Assembly: GCF_013608025.1 (NCBI RefSeq)
Contig: NZ_VDLV01000008.1
Span: 182,110-246,109 of the forward strand
DNA from: Pseudomonas brassicacearum subsp. neoaurantiaca
Lineage (GTDB): Bacteria > Pseudomonadota > Gammaproteobacteria > Pseudomonadales > Pseudomonadaceae
DNA length: 64,000 nucleotides
Direction of reading: 5' to 3'
The notes beneath the pieces were generated by a model. That model was not told where the DNA came from and did not search any database. It saw nothing but the letters and a program-made list of their open reading frames with translations. Shown one piece after another: positions 39,543 through 48,623 of the stretch. Made by a program: the position numbers and the translations under genes. The first letter of the stretch is position 1. The number at the start of each line of letters is the position of its first letter.

Positions 39543-40181
39543 TCAGAACGTCCGGGCCAGCGCCAGCAAGCGCTGCTCGGCCTCGGCGCAGGACCGCGCG
39601 AAGCTGTGCTCGGCCGACTCCTCGCCTTCGGCCGCCACCACCGTCACGTCATTGATGCCGATAAAACCCAGGACGGCTCGCAGCCACGTGTCAGCATGGT
39701 TCATGGCTTCCAGTGGACCGCCGGGACCGAAACCAAAATCGCCACGGCTGGTCACGATCAGTGCCTTCTTGCCCAGCACCAGCGGCTCGTACTGCGAAAC
39801 TCCATTGTCCAGGCTGTGATTGAACGTCAGGCCGATGCGCACGATCTGGTCGATCCAGGCCTTCACACCGCTGGGCACGCCAAAGTTGTGCATGGGCGCC
39901 GAGATTACCAAGCGGTCGTGAGCCTTCAGCTCCGCCACCAGACTGTCGCTCAAGGCCAGGTCGGCCTGCATGGTCAGCGGCCGCGCTTGGGGCTCGGGAT
40001 AAAACGCCGCGGCGATAAAGGCTTCGTTGACGGCCGGAATGACGGTGCGCCCCACTTCGCGACGGGTCGGCAAGGGCTGAGGGTTGGCAGCCTGCCAGGC
40101 TGTTATGAACGCTTCCGTCAACCGCCGGGAATGGGAACGCTCGCCGCGCGGGCTGCCGTGTACGACAAGAATACTGCTCAT
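39543..40181 (-). CDS. azoR: FMN-dependent NADH-azoreductase
   Basis: The 212-residue flavodoxin-fold protein has [22 protein letters not shown], then [33 protein letters not shown] and [17 protein letters not shown], the AzoR pattern. It reduces azo dyes and quinones with NADH through FMN. The ATG at 40181 follows AAGGAG with correct spacing and is preferred over the upstream ATG that lies in that site. The LysR gene diverges from it and may control it. Confidence 0.9.
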   Translation of the reverse strand: MSSILVVHGSPRGERSHSRRLTEAFITAWQAANPQPLPTRREVGRTVIPAVNEAFIAAAFYPEPQARPLTMQADLALSDSLVAELKAHDRLVISAPMHNFGVPSGVKAWIDQIVRIGLTFNHSLDNGVSQYEPLVLGKKALIVTSRGDFGFGPGGPLEAMNHADTWLRAVLGFIGINDVTVVAAEGEESAEHSFARSCAEAEQRLLALARTF

Positions 40182-40309
40182 CTGTAACTCCTTCATTGCG
40201 ACTACAATCGGAATTGCTTGTGGCTCGCAGTCTTGGGCCTCGTAGCGCTTGAGTTCAAATGAGCGTTAATTGATCAGGATGAACTGTATTCATCCATTGG
40301 AGATGTCCG

Positions 40310-41251
40310 ATGTTTGCCACCCTGCCCCTCAACGCCTTGCGAGCCTTCGAGTCCGCAGCACGGCTGCTCAGCTTCAAGGCAGCGGCCGAAGAGCTGTCGG
40401 TCACGCCAACGGCGATTTCCCACCAGATTCGCTCGCTGGAAACCTGGCTGGGGTTGCCATTGTTCGAACGCCTGCCGCGCCGGGTGCGTCTCACCGACGC
40501 CGGGCAGCGTTTATTCCACAGCTCGCATGGGGCACTGCTGGACGTTGCGCAAAGCATCGACAGCCTGCGCCCGCAACGCAGCACGACCCACCTGACGATT
40601 TCCACCACCGCAGCGTTTGCCGCCCTGTGGCTGGTGCCGCGCCTGGGTCGGTTCTATGCGCGCCACCCGAACATCAACGTGCGGCTGGATACCCATTGCG
40701 ACGTCATCGACCTGCACCAGGACGCCAGCGTCGATCTGGTGGTGCGTTACAGCCTGGACACCTACTCGAACCTGTACGGGCTGTGCCTGTTCGATGAAAG
40801 CTTCGGCGTGTATGGCTCGCCGGAACAAGTGGCGCTGGCAACCCGGCAACCGCCGACGTTGATCAGTGTGCGTTGGCACAATTCCAAGTTGTACGCCCAT
40901 GGCTGGGAAGGGTGGTGCGCGCGGGCCGGCGAAACCTGGCTGACCCGCGAGCCGTGCATGCGTGAATACGATGAAGAGCACTACGCCCTGCAAGCGGCAA
41001 TTGCCGGGCAAGGGCTGGTGCTGGCGAGCAATATCCTGGTTTCAGAGAGCGTCGCCAGTGGCTTGCTGGTGGGCTATCGACCGCAGATCCAGATCGACGG
41101 CGCAGGCTACAGCGCGCTGTGCGTCCCTGGCCGTGAACGGCATCCGCCGGTGCGGGCGTTTTTCCAATGGGTGGAGGAGGAAGCGCGCTTGTCCGGGCAC
41201 GCCCTGAAAAATCCGGTAAAACTTTTTCAGGATCGCGTCACTCAGAACTAG
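40310..41251 (+). CDS. LysR-family regulator (GcvA-like)
   Basis: The 313-residue protein has the N-terminal helix-turn-helix LNALRAFESAARLLSFKAAAEELSVTPTAISHQIRSLETWLG and an effector domain of the GcvA subgroup (DLVVRYSLDTYSNLYG). TTGGAGATG precedes the start. It diverges from azoR across 128 bases, the usual arrangement for a LysR regulator and its target. The effector is unknown. Confidence 0.88.
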   Translation: MFATLPLNALRAFESAARLLSFKAAAEELSVTPTAISHQIRSLETWLGLPLFERLPRRVRLTDAGQRLFHSSHGALLDVAQSIDSLRPQRSTTHLTISTTAAFAALWLVPRLGRFYARHPNINVRLDTHCDVIDLHQDASVDLVVRYSLDTYSNLYGLCLFDESFGVYGSPEQVALATRQPPTLISVRWHNSKLYAHGWEGWCARAGETWLTREPCMREYDEEHYALQAAIAGQGLVLASNILVSESVASGLLVGYRPQIQIDGAGYSALCVPGRERHPPVRAFFQWVEEEARLSGHALKNPVKLFQDRVTQN

Positions 41252-41308
41252 AGCGATCACGCCAGCAGAGCGTGGCGCCCTACCGGATCAAGCCTCCAGG
41301 AGAACGAG

Positions 41309-41839
41309 ATGAGCGACATGCACTTATCCGACGTCACCACCCTGCGCGAACGTGCCCGCCAGAACGTCCAGAACGGCGCCGTCACCGAAGGCTACAACGC
41401 CGATCGCCAGGAAATCATCCGCCTGCTGAACGAAGCATTGGCCACCGAATTGGTCTGCACGCTGCGCTACAAACGCCATTACTTCATGGCCACCGGGCTG
41501 AAGGCCAGCGTCGCGGCGAGCGAGTTCCTCGAACACGCCAACCAGGAATCCGAGCACGCCGACCGGCTCGCCGAACGCATTGTGCAATTGGGTGGAGAAC
41601 CGGAATTCAACCCCGACCTGTTGACCCGGCACTCCCATGCCCAGTACGTCGCGGGCAATACGCTCAAGGAAATGGTGTTCGAAGACTTGGTGGCCGAACG
41701 GATCGCCATCGACAGCTACCGGGAAATCGTGCAGTACATCGGCGAAAAAGACCCGACCACGCGGCGCATCTTCGAAGACATCCTGGCCCAGGAAGAAGAG
41801 CACGCCGATGACATGGCCGATATCCTGGCCGATCTCTGA
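41309..41839 (+). CDS. Ferritin-like (bacterioferritin-type) protein
   Basis: The 176-residue protein is a four-helix ferritin: ALATELVCTLRYKRHYFMA, EHANQESEHADRLAERIVQLGG, EDLVAERIAIDSYREIV and EDILAQEEEHADDMADIL carry the ExxH iron ligands. An N-terminal extension of about 30 residues sets it apart from classical heme bacterioferritin. It probably oxidises and stores iron or protects from peroxide. AGGAG precedes the ATG. Confidence 0.88.
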   Translation: MSDMHLSDVTTLRERARQNVQNGAVTEGYNADRQEIIRLLNEALATELVCTLRYKRHYFMATGLKASVAASEFLEHANQESEHADRLAERIVQLGGEPEFNPDLLTRHSHAQYVAGNTLKEMVFEDLVAERIAIDSYREIVQYIGEKDPTTRRIFEDILAQEEEHADDMADILADL

Positions 41840-41851
41840 TACGCCTTTGGG

Positions 41852-41940
41852 CCTCATCGCGAGCAAGCTCGCTCCCACATTGATCGGATTTCTTTCGAAA
41901 CATGCGATCCCATGTGGGAGCGAGCTTGCTCGCGATGAGG
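41852..41940. repeat. REP pair
   Basis: Inverted REP pair between the convergent ferritin-like and AsmA genes, in the outward-facing order (first unit GCGAGCAAGCTCGCTCCCAC). Confidence 0.9.
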
Positions 41941-41965
41941 TCAGTTGTCCTACCGCACAATCTGC

Positions 41966-44041
41966 CTATCGGGTGGGCTTGACCGTCACCGGCGCCTTAC
42001 CCGCCTTCATCTGCTCAAGCAACGGCGCGCACTGGTTCGGCTCCCCACCGCTCGGTGCCACCAGGGCCAACAGGCCTGCCGCCGGCGCGGCGATAACACC
42101 CAGGGCAACCATCCCCGCACCACGAAGCATCAGCGGTACGGCCTTGACCCCGGCGGCGGGCTTGCCAAACGTGCCCCGCACGTACAGCGGCGAGCGCAGG
42201 GAAATCAACCGCCAGCCCTTGGATTCCGGGGTGACGGTCAGGTCCAGCTGCTCGGTCGCCATATTCGCCGTACCGTCGATATAGATGATCGCGTTCTCGG
42301 TGTCGAACACGAACAGGCGTGTGGTTGCCAGGCCGGTCTTGATATCGAAGTCAGCCGCTGCGCAGTTGATCTTTACTTCCTTGTCGCCAAAGATTTTTCC
42401 CACCACGTAGTTGCCGACGTTGAGGCCCGCCAGCTCCATCAGCTCGCGGCTGATGGCGCCGTCATTGATCAACATCTTCAAGCTGCCGTTGGATGTGCCC
42501 AACAAGGCCGCCACCGAATTGCCGCGCCCGGAAATATCCGCGTCACCGTTGAGTTCACCGAAACTGGTCTTCATCGGTTCGAAGCCCGGGAACAACTGCT
42601 TGAGCTTGAAGCCACGCGCGGTCAATTTCGCCTGGCCTTCGAGAGGATGGGTGTGGCCATTGAGGCGGATTTGCGCATCGAGCCGGCCGCCGGCCACACC
42701 AAAGCGCAAGGGCTCCAGGCTCAACTGGCCATCGTTGAGCACCAAGTGGGTATAGAGATCGGTAAAGGGCAACTGCTCGCTGTGGACGATACGTTTACCG
42801 GTGAATTCAACGTCGGCGTCCATCACGCTCCAGCGCTCGGTGCGAAATTCCTCCACTGGCAAGACCTTGTCGGACGGCTGTTTGCTGGCGCCGCCGCGGG
42901 CTTTTTGTTCGGCATTGGAATCCGCGCCGATCAGCGGGGCCAAATCGCTGAACAATAATTGGTCGGACACCAGTGCTCCGCTGAGTTTTGGCCGGGGCTG
43001 GCTGGCGACGTAGGCCAGGTTGCCATGGATGTCACTGTCGCCGATCTTGCCGTTGAACCCTTCATAGCGAAACTGGGCGCCGTCTGACTCATGAAGCTTG
43101 GCGATCAATCGACCGTCCGTGGAATACGGGGGCGAATCCGGCAAGGTCACGCCCGTCAGCGGATAAAGATTGGCCAGGCTGTTGCCGGCCAGTTTCAAGC
43201 GCAGGTCCAACGCGCCGAGATTCTTCGGATCGGTCAGGGTACCGGCCAGTTCGACGCGGGTGTCGCCGACCTTCGCCTGGGCCTGCAATGGGAAAGGCTG
43301 CGACGCATCTTGCAGAGCGAGCAATCCGCCAACCTTGCCGGACCCGCCGAGATTCTGCCCGTGGTATTGCCCGTTGACCTTGAAGGCGAAGGCATAGTCC
43401 TGTGGCGTCGCCCCTTGTTCTCGAACTTTGCTGGCGGCTTTCTCACCCACGATATCGCTGAACGGAATGGGTTTGCCCAGCGGATCGATCACCAGGTCGA
43501 GACGGGTCTTGAGTGTCTGATCATCAAGGGTGACGTGGCCCTTGTCGAAGCCGATGGCGCCGATGTCCACCACCCAGCTGGACGGTTCGGCGTCCGGGTC
43601 ATTTGGATCGAACTGGAACGTCCAATTGGCGCGACCATCGGCCAGGCGCTGCAGGCTGGCGTCGGGTCCAGTCAGGTCGATGCGTGGGATGGACACGCGC
43701 CGGGCCAGCAGCGCCAGGGGCGAAATACGCAACTCCGCGCGCTTGAGCGTGGCCATCTGCGGGGTCTTCGACCAGTCCGGATTGCCCAGGCTCAAATCCT
43801 CCGCCACCACATGGGGCCACGGCACAAAGGCTCGCCAGCCACCTTCCTGCGGTTCGCGCTGCCAAACCACCGCCAGGTTGCCATTGATTGCAAACGGACG
43901 ATGCAGCTCCTCGGAAACCTTGGCGTTGAGCGTGGGCTTGAGGCGATTCCAATCGAAGAACGCGATGACCAGCACCAGCACAGCCAACAGGGCGACGAGG
44001 CAGGCAAAGCCCCAGGCAAAGATTTTTGAGGTGCGCGTCAT
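41966..44041 (-). CDS. AsmA family protein
   Basis: The 691-residue protein has one N-terminal membrane anchor (FAWGFACLVALLAVLVLVIAFFDWNRLKP) followed by a long periplasmic region. AsmA blocks include VSEELHRPFAINGNL, LKMLINDGAISRELMELAGLNVGNYVVGKIFGDKEVKINC and TPESKGWRLISLRSPLYVRGTFGKP. AsmA-like proteins resemble bridge-type lipid transporters between the membranes. AGGAG precedes the ATG at 44041. Confidence 0.92.
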   Translation of the reverse strand: MTRTSKIFAWGFACLVALLAVLVLVIAFFDWNRLKPTLNAKVSEELHRPFAINGNLAVVWQREPQEGGWRAFVPWPHVVAEDLSLGNPDWSKTPQMATLKRAELRISPLALLARRVSIPRIDLTGPDASLQRLADGRANWTFQFDPNDPDAEPSSWVVDIGAIGFDKGHVTLDDQTLKTRLDLVIDPLGKPIPFSDIVGEKAASKVREQGATPQDYAFAFKVNGQYHGQNLGGSGKVGGLLALQDASQPFPLQAQAKVGDTRVELAGTLTDPKNLGALDLRLKLAGNSLANLYPLTGVTLPDSPPYSTDGRLIAKLHESDGAQFRYEGFNGKIGDSDIHGNLAYVASQPRPKLSGALVSDQLLFSDLAPLIGADSNAEQKARGGASKQPSDKVLPVEEFRTERWSVMDADVEFTGKRIVHSEQLPFTDLYTHLVLNDGQLSLEPLRFGVAGGRLDAQIRLNGHTHPLEGQAKLTARGFKLKQLFPGFEPMKTSFGELNGDADISGRGNSVAALLGTSNGSLKMLINDGAISRELMELAGLNVGNYVVGKIFGDKEVKINCAAADFDIKTGLATTRLFVFDTENAIIYIDGTANMATEQLDLTVTPESKGWRLISLRSPLYVRGTFGKPAAGVKAVPLMLRGAGMVALGVIAAPAAGLLALVAPSGGEPNQCAPLLEQMKAGKAPVTVKPTR
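42350..42352 (-). other. Cysteine-containing AsmA C-terminal core landmark
   Basis: This point lies in the KINCAAADFDIKTGL block of the AsmA protein. It marks the most conserved part of the C-terminal domain and carries no separate gene. It is listed only as a landmark for aligning the family. Confidence 0.3.
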
Positions 44042-44431
44042 GCACAAGGCTCCTGAGGCAGATTGGCGTCCAAACCGCGACGCCGGGGATAACACGAACC
44101 TGTGGCCGGCTCGTTGCGGATGATTGTTGGACAGGCGAAACGGCCGACAGGTTTACCATCAAGGACGACGAACGGCACTAAAAAATGCGCAAGAACCTGA
44201 CCGATTCGACAGCTACCTGTTACCGCGCCCGCACATTTGCAGGGCACAAGTGAGTACAAACTACCCACTCCGGGGCGAAAATGCTCCTCTGAAAGCCGCG
44301 TCCTAGAGCCTTTCCCCAGAACAATCAATTCCGTTGATTATTACCATTGTGTTTATGAACTTTTATATCGACTTATCGAGAGTAGCATTGCCCTCGTACC
44401 CACTTTTCAGCCCTCCCAAGGAGCAACGATC
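44042..44431. other. Divergent intergenic region before the repeat-protein gene
   Basis: These 390 bases separate the AsmA gene (minus) from the tandem-repeat protein gene (plus). The right part, about 44320-44390, is AT-rich and probably carries the promoter of the repeat gene. I could not fix a -35/-10 pair: GAACTT at 44357 resembles an AlgU -35 but no matching -10 follows. No gene is seen. Confidence 0.45.
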
Positions 44432-44941
44432 ATGAAACGCCAATTACTGATGAGCCTGTCTCTTTCACTGCTTGCCTCGACCGCTTTTGCCCTGCCAGCT
44501 TCCGAACAAGCCACGCCACAGATCAAGGACAGCCATTCTGTCTATAGCCAGACCGTAGCCGAAGGTGGCCGTGATCGCCTGGAAGAAAAAGGCCTGGTCG
44601 AAGGTGGTTCAGACCGCACCCCACAAGGTCAAACCCTGGCGGCTGACGGTGCTGATCGCACCCCACAAGGCCAAACCCTCGCCGCTGACGGTTCCGATCG
44701 CACCCCACTGGGCGAAACCCTCGCCGCCGACGGTTCCGATCGCACTCCACTGGGCGAAACCCTCGCCGCCGACGGTTCCGATCGCACTCCACTGGGTGAG
44801 ACCCTGGCAGCTGACGGCTCCGACCGCACTCCACTGGGCGAGACCCTGGCAGCTGACGGCTCTGATCGCACTCCACAAGGCCAGACCCTTGCCGAGGGCG
44901 GTGGTGACCGTGTAATCGAACGTAACAGTGCAGTGAGCTGA
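44432..44941 (+). CDS. Small secreted protein with six 14-residue tandem repeats, function unknown
   Basis: The 169-residue protein has a clean signal peptide (MKRQLLMSLSLSLLASTAFA). After a short lead (LPASEQATPQIKDSHSVYSQ) come degenerate units (TVAEGGRDRLEEKG, LVEGGSDRTPQGQ). Six nearly identical units of the form TLAADGSDRTPLGE follow from residue 68, then TLAEGGGDRVIERNSAVS. Every unit contains an AxGGxDR or ADGSDR core, rich in Gly and Asp and free of Cys. The pattern suggests an extended or disordered envelope or secreted protein. I do not recognise an established function. AAGGAG precedes the ATG, and a strong terminator follows the stop. Confidence 0.85.
   Translation: MKRQLLMSLSLSLLASTAFALPASEQATPQIKDSHSVYSQTVAEGGRDRLEEKGLVEGGSDRTPQGQTLAADGADRTPQGQTLAADGSDRTPLGETLAADGSDRTPLGETLAADGSDRTPLGETLAADGSDRTPLGETLAADGSDRTPQGQTLAEGGGDRVIERNSAVS
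44633..44884 (+). repeat. Six 42-bp tandem coding repeats
   Basis: Six units of 42 bases each encode the 14-residue repeat. The four middle copies differ from each other by only a few third-position bases, so the array is young or kept alike by recombination and probably varies in copy number between strains. Confidence 0.9.
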
Positions 44942-44959
44942 GCCCATGGTGGCCCAGAA

Positions 44960-44988
44960 AAAAGCCCGATTCCTCGAATCGGGCTTTT
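44960..44988 (+). terminator. Rho-independent terminator after the repeat protein
   Basis: GCCCGATTC (44964-44972), loop CTC, GAATCGGGC (44976-44984), flanked by A-run and TTTT. It lies 23 bases after the stop. Confidence 0.92.
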
Positions 44989-45096
44989 GATTTTCAAAGC
45001 ACCTCGTTTCCCGCCTCTACCTGCCCTACCGTTCGACGACGCCAAAGCCTATTTGCTAGAGTGCATCGCTCCCATGACTCGGAAGTCAGTCCTGCA

Positions 45097-45729
45097 ATGC
45101 TGCCTCGCGCCGAACAGAAACAACAAACCCGAAACGCCCTGATGGATGCAGCCCGTCATTTGATGGAGTGCGGCAGGGGATTCGGCAGCCTGAGCCTGCG
45201 CGAAGTCGCCAAGACCGCCGGCATCGTCCCCACCGGTTTCTATCGGCATTTCGACGACATGGACCAACTGGGCCTGGCGCTCGTCAGCGAAGTCGGCCAG
45301 ACCTTCCGCGAAACCATCCGACTGGTGCGCCACAACGAATTTGTCATGGGCGGCATCATTGATGCCTCGGTGCGGATTTTCCTCGACGTGGTCCACGCCA
45401 ACCGGTCGCAGTTTCTGTTCCTGGCCCGCGAGCAATACGGTGGTTCGCTGCCGGTGCGCCAAGCCATCGCAAGGCTGCGCGAGGACATCAGTTCGGACCT
45501 GGCCGCCGACCTGGCACTGATGCCGAAACTGCAGCACCTGGACCTTGCCGGGCTGAACGTAATGGCCGATCTCATCGTAAAAAGCGTTTTCGCCACCCTG
45601 CCGGACATCATCGACCCACCCGCCGCAGCCCTTCCCGAACACCTCACGCCCCAAGCGAAGATTACCCAGCAACTGCGATTCATCTTCATAGGCCTCAAGC
45701 ATTGGCGCGGATTGGGTAGTACTGAGTAA
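45097..45729 (+). CDS. desT: TetR-family fatty-acid desaturase regulator (DesT-like)
   Basis: The 210-residue protein starts LPRAEQKQQTRNALMDAARHLMECGRGFGSLSLREVAKTAGIVPTGFYRHFDDMDQLG, the DesT/FabR type of TetR helix-turn-helix. FLFLAREQYGGSLPVRQAIARLR and VKSVFATLPDIIDPP follow. DesT senses acyl-CoA saturation and controls desaturase genes. In P. aeruginosa it also lies next to ureE, but there beside desBC; here no desaturase gene is adjacent. The start could be the GTG or ATG further upstream, but 45097 fits homologs. Confidence 0.85.
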   Translation: MLPRAEQKQQTRNALMDAARHLMECGRGFGSLSLREVAKTAGIVPTGFYRHFDDMDQLGLALVSEVGQTFRETIRLVRHNEFVMGGIIDASVRIFLDVVHANRSQFLFLAREQYGGSLPVRQAIARLREDISSDLAADLALMPKLQHLDLAGLNVMADLIVKSVFATLPDIIDPPAAALPEHLTPQAKITQQLRFIFIGLKHWRGLGSTE

Positions 45730-45744
45730 CCGCGAAACGCCCTT

Positions 45745-45834
45745 TTGTAGGAGCGAGCCTGCTCGCGAAGGCGGTGTATCAGATACATGAATGTCGACTG
45801 AGCCGCTGCTTTCGCGAGCAGGCTCGCTCCCACA
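45745..45834. repeat. REP pair
   Basis: Inverted REP pair between desT and ureE, with GAGCGAGCCTGCTCGCG as its core. Confidence 0.9.
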
Positions 45835-45997
45835 ATGCCGCGCCAGCCGCAAAACGGTGCATCCCGCCGCGACACGCACCAACATGGCACGCCCAAGACC
45901 TCATCCGGCAACGCCACGCCAGCCATTTCCTACCTCCCCTTCGATTGGCAAGGCCCTTGCTCTAAACACAGCATTGTTCATGGCTGGAAGCACTCCG

Positions 45998-46498
45998 ATG
46001 CTGGTGATTCACCGCAGAATCGATATTCAACCGGGCTGGGACGCCGAGTTGCACCTGACCTTCGATGCCCGCAGCAAAAGCCGCCTGCGCTGTTTCAGTG
46101 CCGAAGGAGAAGACGTCGGGCTGTTTCTCGAGCGAGGCCAACCGCCGTTGCATGACGGCGAATACCTGCAAGCCGAGGATGGGCGCATCGTGCGGGTCTG
46201 CGCCCGCCCCGAGCAATTGCTGCATGTCACCTGCGCCAACGCATTCGAACTGACCCGAGCGGCCTACCACTTGGGCAACCGCCATGTCGCCCTGCAAGTG
46301 GGCGATGGCTGGCTGCGCCTGTTGGACGACTACGTGCTCAAGGCGATGCTCGAACAACTGGGCGCCATCGTCGAATCCATCGAGGCTCCGTTCCAGCCGG
46401 AACACGGCGCCTATGGCGGCGGTCACCATCATTCCCGGCACGGCGACGAGGACTTCAACTACGCGCCACGCCTGCATCAGTTTGGCGTGCGCACATGA
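45998..46498 (+). CDS. ureE: Urease nickel metallochaperone UreE
   Basis: The 166-residue protein has LTFDARSKSRLRCFSAEGEDVGLFLERG at the N-terminus, ARPEQLLHVTCANAFELTRAAYHLGNRHVALQVG in the middle, and a His-rich tail (YGGGHHHSRHGDED) for nickel. It delivers nickel to the UreDFG-urease complex. The ATG at 45998 is preceded by GGAAG. The stop overlaps the ureF start. Confidence 0.95.
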   Translation: MLVIHRRIDIQPGWDAELHLTFDARSKSRLRCFSAEGEDVGLFLERGQPPLHDGEYLQAEDGRIVRVCARPEQLLHVTCANAFELTRAAYHLGNRHVALQVGDGWLRLLDDYVLKAMLEQLGAIVESIEAPFQPEHGAYGGGHHHSRHGDEDFNYAPRLHQFGVRT

Positions 46499-47169
46499 AC
46501 CCGGCCTGGGCGCTGCTGCGTCTGGCCAGTCCACAACTGCCGATTGGCGGCTACAGCTATTCCCAAGGGCTGGAAATGGCGGTGGATAACGGCCTGATCA
46601 AGACGCCCGACGACGCACGCCGCTGGATCAGCGACCAGATGCTGCTGAACCTCGCGCGGTTTGAAGCGCCCTTGCTCCTGGCCCATTGCACCGCAGCCGC
46701 GGCGAACGATTGGGACGCGCTGTTACGACTGTGTGAACAGCACCGTGCCAGCCGGGAAACCCGCGAGCTGTACCAGGAAAGCCGGCAGATGGGCTACTCG
46801 TTGCAGCAACTGTTGGCGGGCCTGCCGGAACTCGACCGTGCGGCACGCGATTTTCTCGAACAGCGCAGCGAGCCACACCTGGCCCTGTGCTGGGCCCTTG
46901 CGGCGCGCGCCTGGAGTATCACGCCAGAAGATGCCCTCGCCGCCTGGTTGTGGAGCTGGCTGGAAAACCAACTGGCGGTGCTGATGAAAACCCTGCCCTT
47001 GGGCCAGCAAGCCGCCCAGCGTCTGACCAGCGAACTGCTGCCGCTGCTGCAACAAGCCCAGCACAGCGCCTCGACCATCGACCCCGACCATTACGGCAGC
47101 GCCGCGTTTGGCCTGTCCCTGGCGTGCATGGCCCATGAGCGCCAGTACAGCCGTCTGTTCCGTTCCTAG
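46495..47169 (+). CDS. ureF: Urease accessory protein UreF
   Basis: The 224-residue helical protein has LLRLASPQLPIGGYSYSQGLEMAVDNGLI and late LPLGQQAAQRLTSELLPLLQQAQ, the UreF pattern. It links UreD-urease to the GTPase UreG and gates GTP hydrolysis. It overlaps ureE by 4 bases. Confidence 0.95.
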   Translation: MNPAWALLRLASPQLPIGGYSYSQGLEMAVDNGLIKTPDDARRWISDQMLLNLARFEAPLLLAHCTAAAANDWDALLRLCEQHRASRETRELYQESRQMGYSLQQLLAGLPELDRAARDFLEQRSEPHLALCWALAARAWSITPEDALAAWLWSWLENQLAVLMKTLPLGQQAAQRLTSELLPLLQQAQHSASTIDPDHYGSAAFGLSLACMAHERQYSRLFRS

Positions 47170-47178
47170 GAGACACAC

Positions 47179-47793
47179 ATGAATACACAACCCTTGCGCG
47201 TAGGTATTGGCGGCCCGGTGGGTTCCGGCAAGACCGCATTGACCCTGGCCTTGTGCCTAGCCCTGCGCGAACGCTACAACCTGGCGGTGGTGACCAACGA
47301 CATCTACACCCGCGAAGACGCCGACTTCCTGGTGCGCAACGAAGCCTTGGCGCCGGAGCGGATCATTGGCGTTGAAACCGGCGGCTGCCCGCACACGGCG
47401 ATTCGCGAAGACGCCTCGATCAACCTGGAAGCGGTGGACCAGTTGAACCGGCGCTTCCCCGGCCTGGACCTGATCCTGGTCGAGTCCGGTGGCGACAACC
47501 TGTCGGCCACCTTCAGCCCCGAGCTTTCCGACTTGACGATCTATGTGATCGACGTCTCGGCCGGCGACAAGCTGCCGCGCAAGGGCGGGCCCGGGATCTG
47601 CAAGTCCGACCTGCTGGTGATCAACAAGATCGACCTGGCACCGCTGGTGGGGGCGTCCCTGGACATGATGGACAGCGACACCCGGCGGATGCGCAACGGC
47701 AAGCCGTTCGTGTTCAGCAACCAGAAGACCGGCCAGGGCCTGGACGACATCATTGCCTTCATCGAACGCCAGGGCCTGCTGACCGCAGCCTGA
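47179..47793 (+). CDS. ureG: Urease GTPase UreG
   Basis: The 204-residue GTPase has the P-loop GGPVGSGKT (residues 11-19), [13 protein letters not shown] with the metal-binding Cys-Pro-His, [16 protein letters not shown] and the NKIDLAP motif. It powers nickel insertion into urease. AGGAG precedes the ATG. Confidence 0.97.
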   Translation: MNTQPLRVGIGGPVGSGKTALTLALCLALRERYNLAVVTNDIYTREDADFLVRNEALAPERIIGVETGGCPHTAIREDASINLEAVDQLNRRFPGLDLILVESGGDNLSATFSPELSDLTIYVIDVSAGDKLPRKGGPGICKSDLLVINKIDLAPLVGASLDMMDSDTRRMRNGKPFVFSNQKTGQGLDDIIAFIERQGLLTAA

Positions 47794-47826
47794 ATTTTTT
47801 CTAACGGATAACAAGGAAGCTCATTC

Positions 47827-48399
47827 ATGACACTCAAACGCCTCTTCGGCGCCCTCGCGCTACTGCTCACCCCGGCCCTGGCCTTTGCCCATCCCGGTCA
47901 TGGCGACAACGGCCTGATCGCCGGCCTCGGCCACCCTATCGGCGGCCTTGACCATTTGCTGGCGATGCTTGCAGTCGGCTTGTGGGCCGCACAACAACAA
48001 GGCGCCGCGCGCTGGGCGCTGCCGTGCACCTTCGTCGGCACAATGCTGCTCGGCGGCCTGCTGGGCTTCGAGGGCCTGGACCTGCCAGCGCTGGAAAGCG
48101 GAATTGCCGCCTCCGTGCTCGCCCTCGGCCTGGCGGTGGCACTGGCAGTACGTCCGCCGCTGGGCCTGGCGGTCGGTGCGACGGCGCTGTTTGCGCTGTT
48201 CCACGGCGTGGCCCATGGCTTGGAATTGCCGGACATGTCGAGCCCTTGGACCTACGCCATCGGGTTTGTCGCAGCGACAGCAACGCTGCATGGCGCAGGC
48301 TTTGCGCTGGTGCGGCTTCTGCCACGCGCGGCGGCGCCATTGGTGCGGTTGGCCGGGGCGGCTTCGGCTGCGACTGGGGTTTGGTTGTTGGCGAGCTGA
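47827..48399 (+). CDS. ureJ: HupE/UreJ-type nickel permease
   Basis: The 190-residue membrane protein has a signal-like start ending at FAHPGHGDNGLIAGLGHPIGGLDHLLAMLAVGLWAA, the His- and Asp-rich motif of HupE/UreJ. LFALFHGVAHGLELP follows, with about six helices in total. The His motifs suggest nickel uptake for urease. It is the last gene of the ureEFG group. Confidence 0.92.
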   Translation: MTLKRLFGALALLLTPALAFAHPGHGDNGLIAGLGHPIGGLDHLLAMLAVGLWAAQQQGAARWALPCTFVGTMLLGGLLGFEGLDLPALESGIAASVLALGLAVALAVRPPLGLAVGATALFALFHGVAHGLELPDMSSPWTYAIGFVAATATLHGAGFALVRLLPRAAAPLVRLAGAASAATGVWLLAS

Positions 48400-48421
48400 T
48401 TATCTAGCGTCCACGTGGGCC

Positions 48422-48540
48422 TCATCGCGAGCAAGCTCGCTCCCACATTTTGATTGGTGTACACCTGCGGGAGCCACAGCCTGCCCCACACTATGATTGG
48501 TGTACACCGAACCCTGTGGGAGCGAGCTTGCTCGCGATGA
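48422..48540. repeat. Triple REP locus with a degenerate middle copy
   Basis: Outer units at 48425-48447 and 48515-48538 are normal and face outward-inverted. Between them TGATTGGTGTACACC occurs twice (near 48451 and 48495), separated by a decayed unit (CTGCGGGAGCCACAGCCTGC). Confidence 0.8.
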
Positions 48541-48623
48541 CGGACTTACAGGCGCCATCTCTCTGGAGTCGGCCACTCTGCTACCATGTCGCGCATTCGC
48601 CCCCGCTGTGACGACGTCCGCCA

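Noticed and set aside
44633..44884. Possible CRISPR or satellite array
   Set aside because: The 42-bp repeats have no spacers and stay in frame within a coding sequence.
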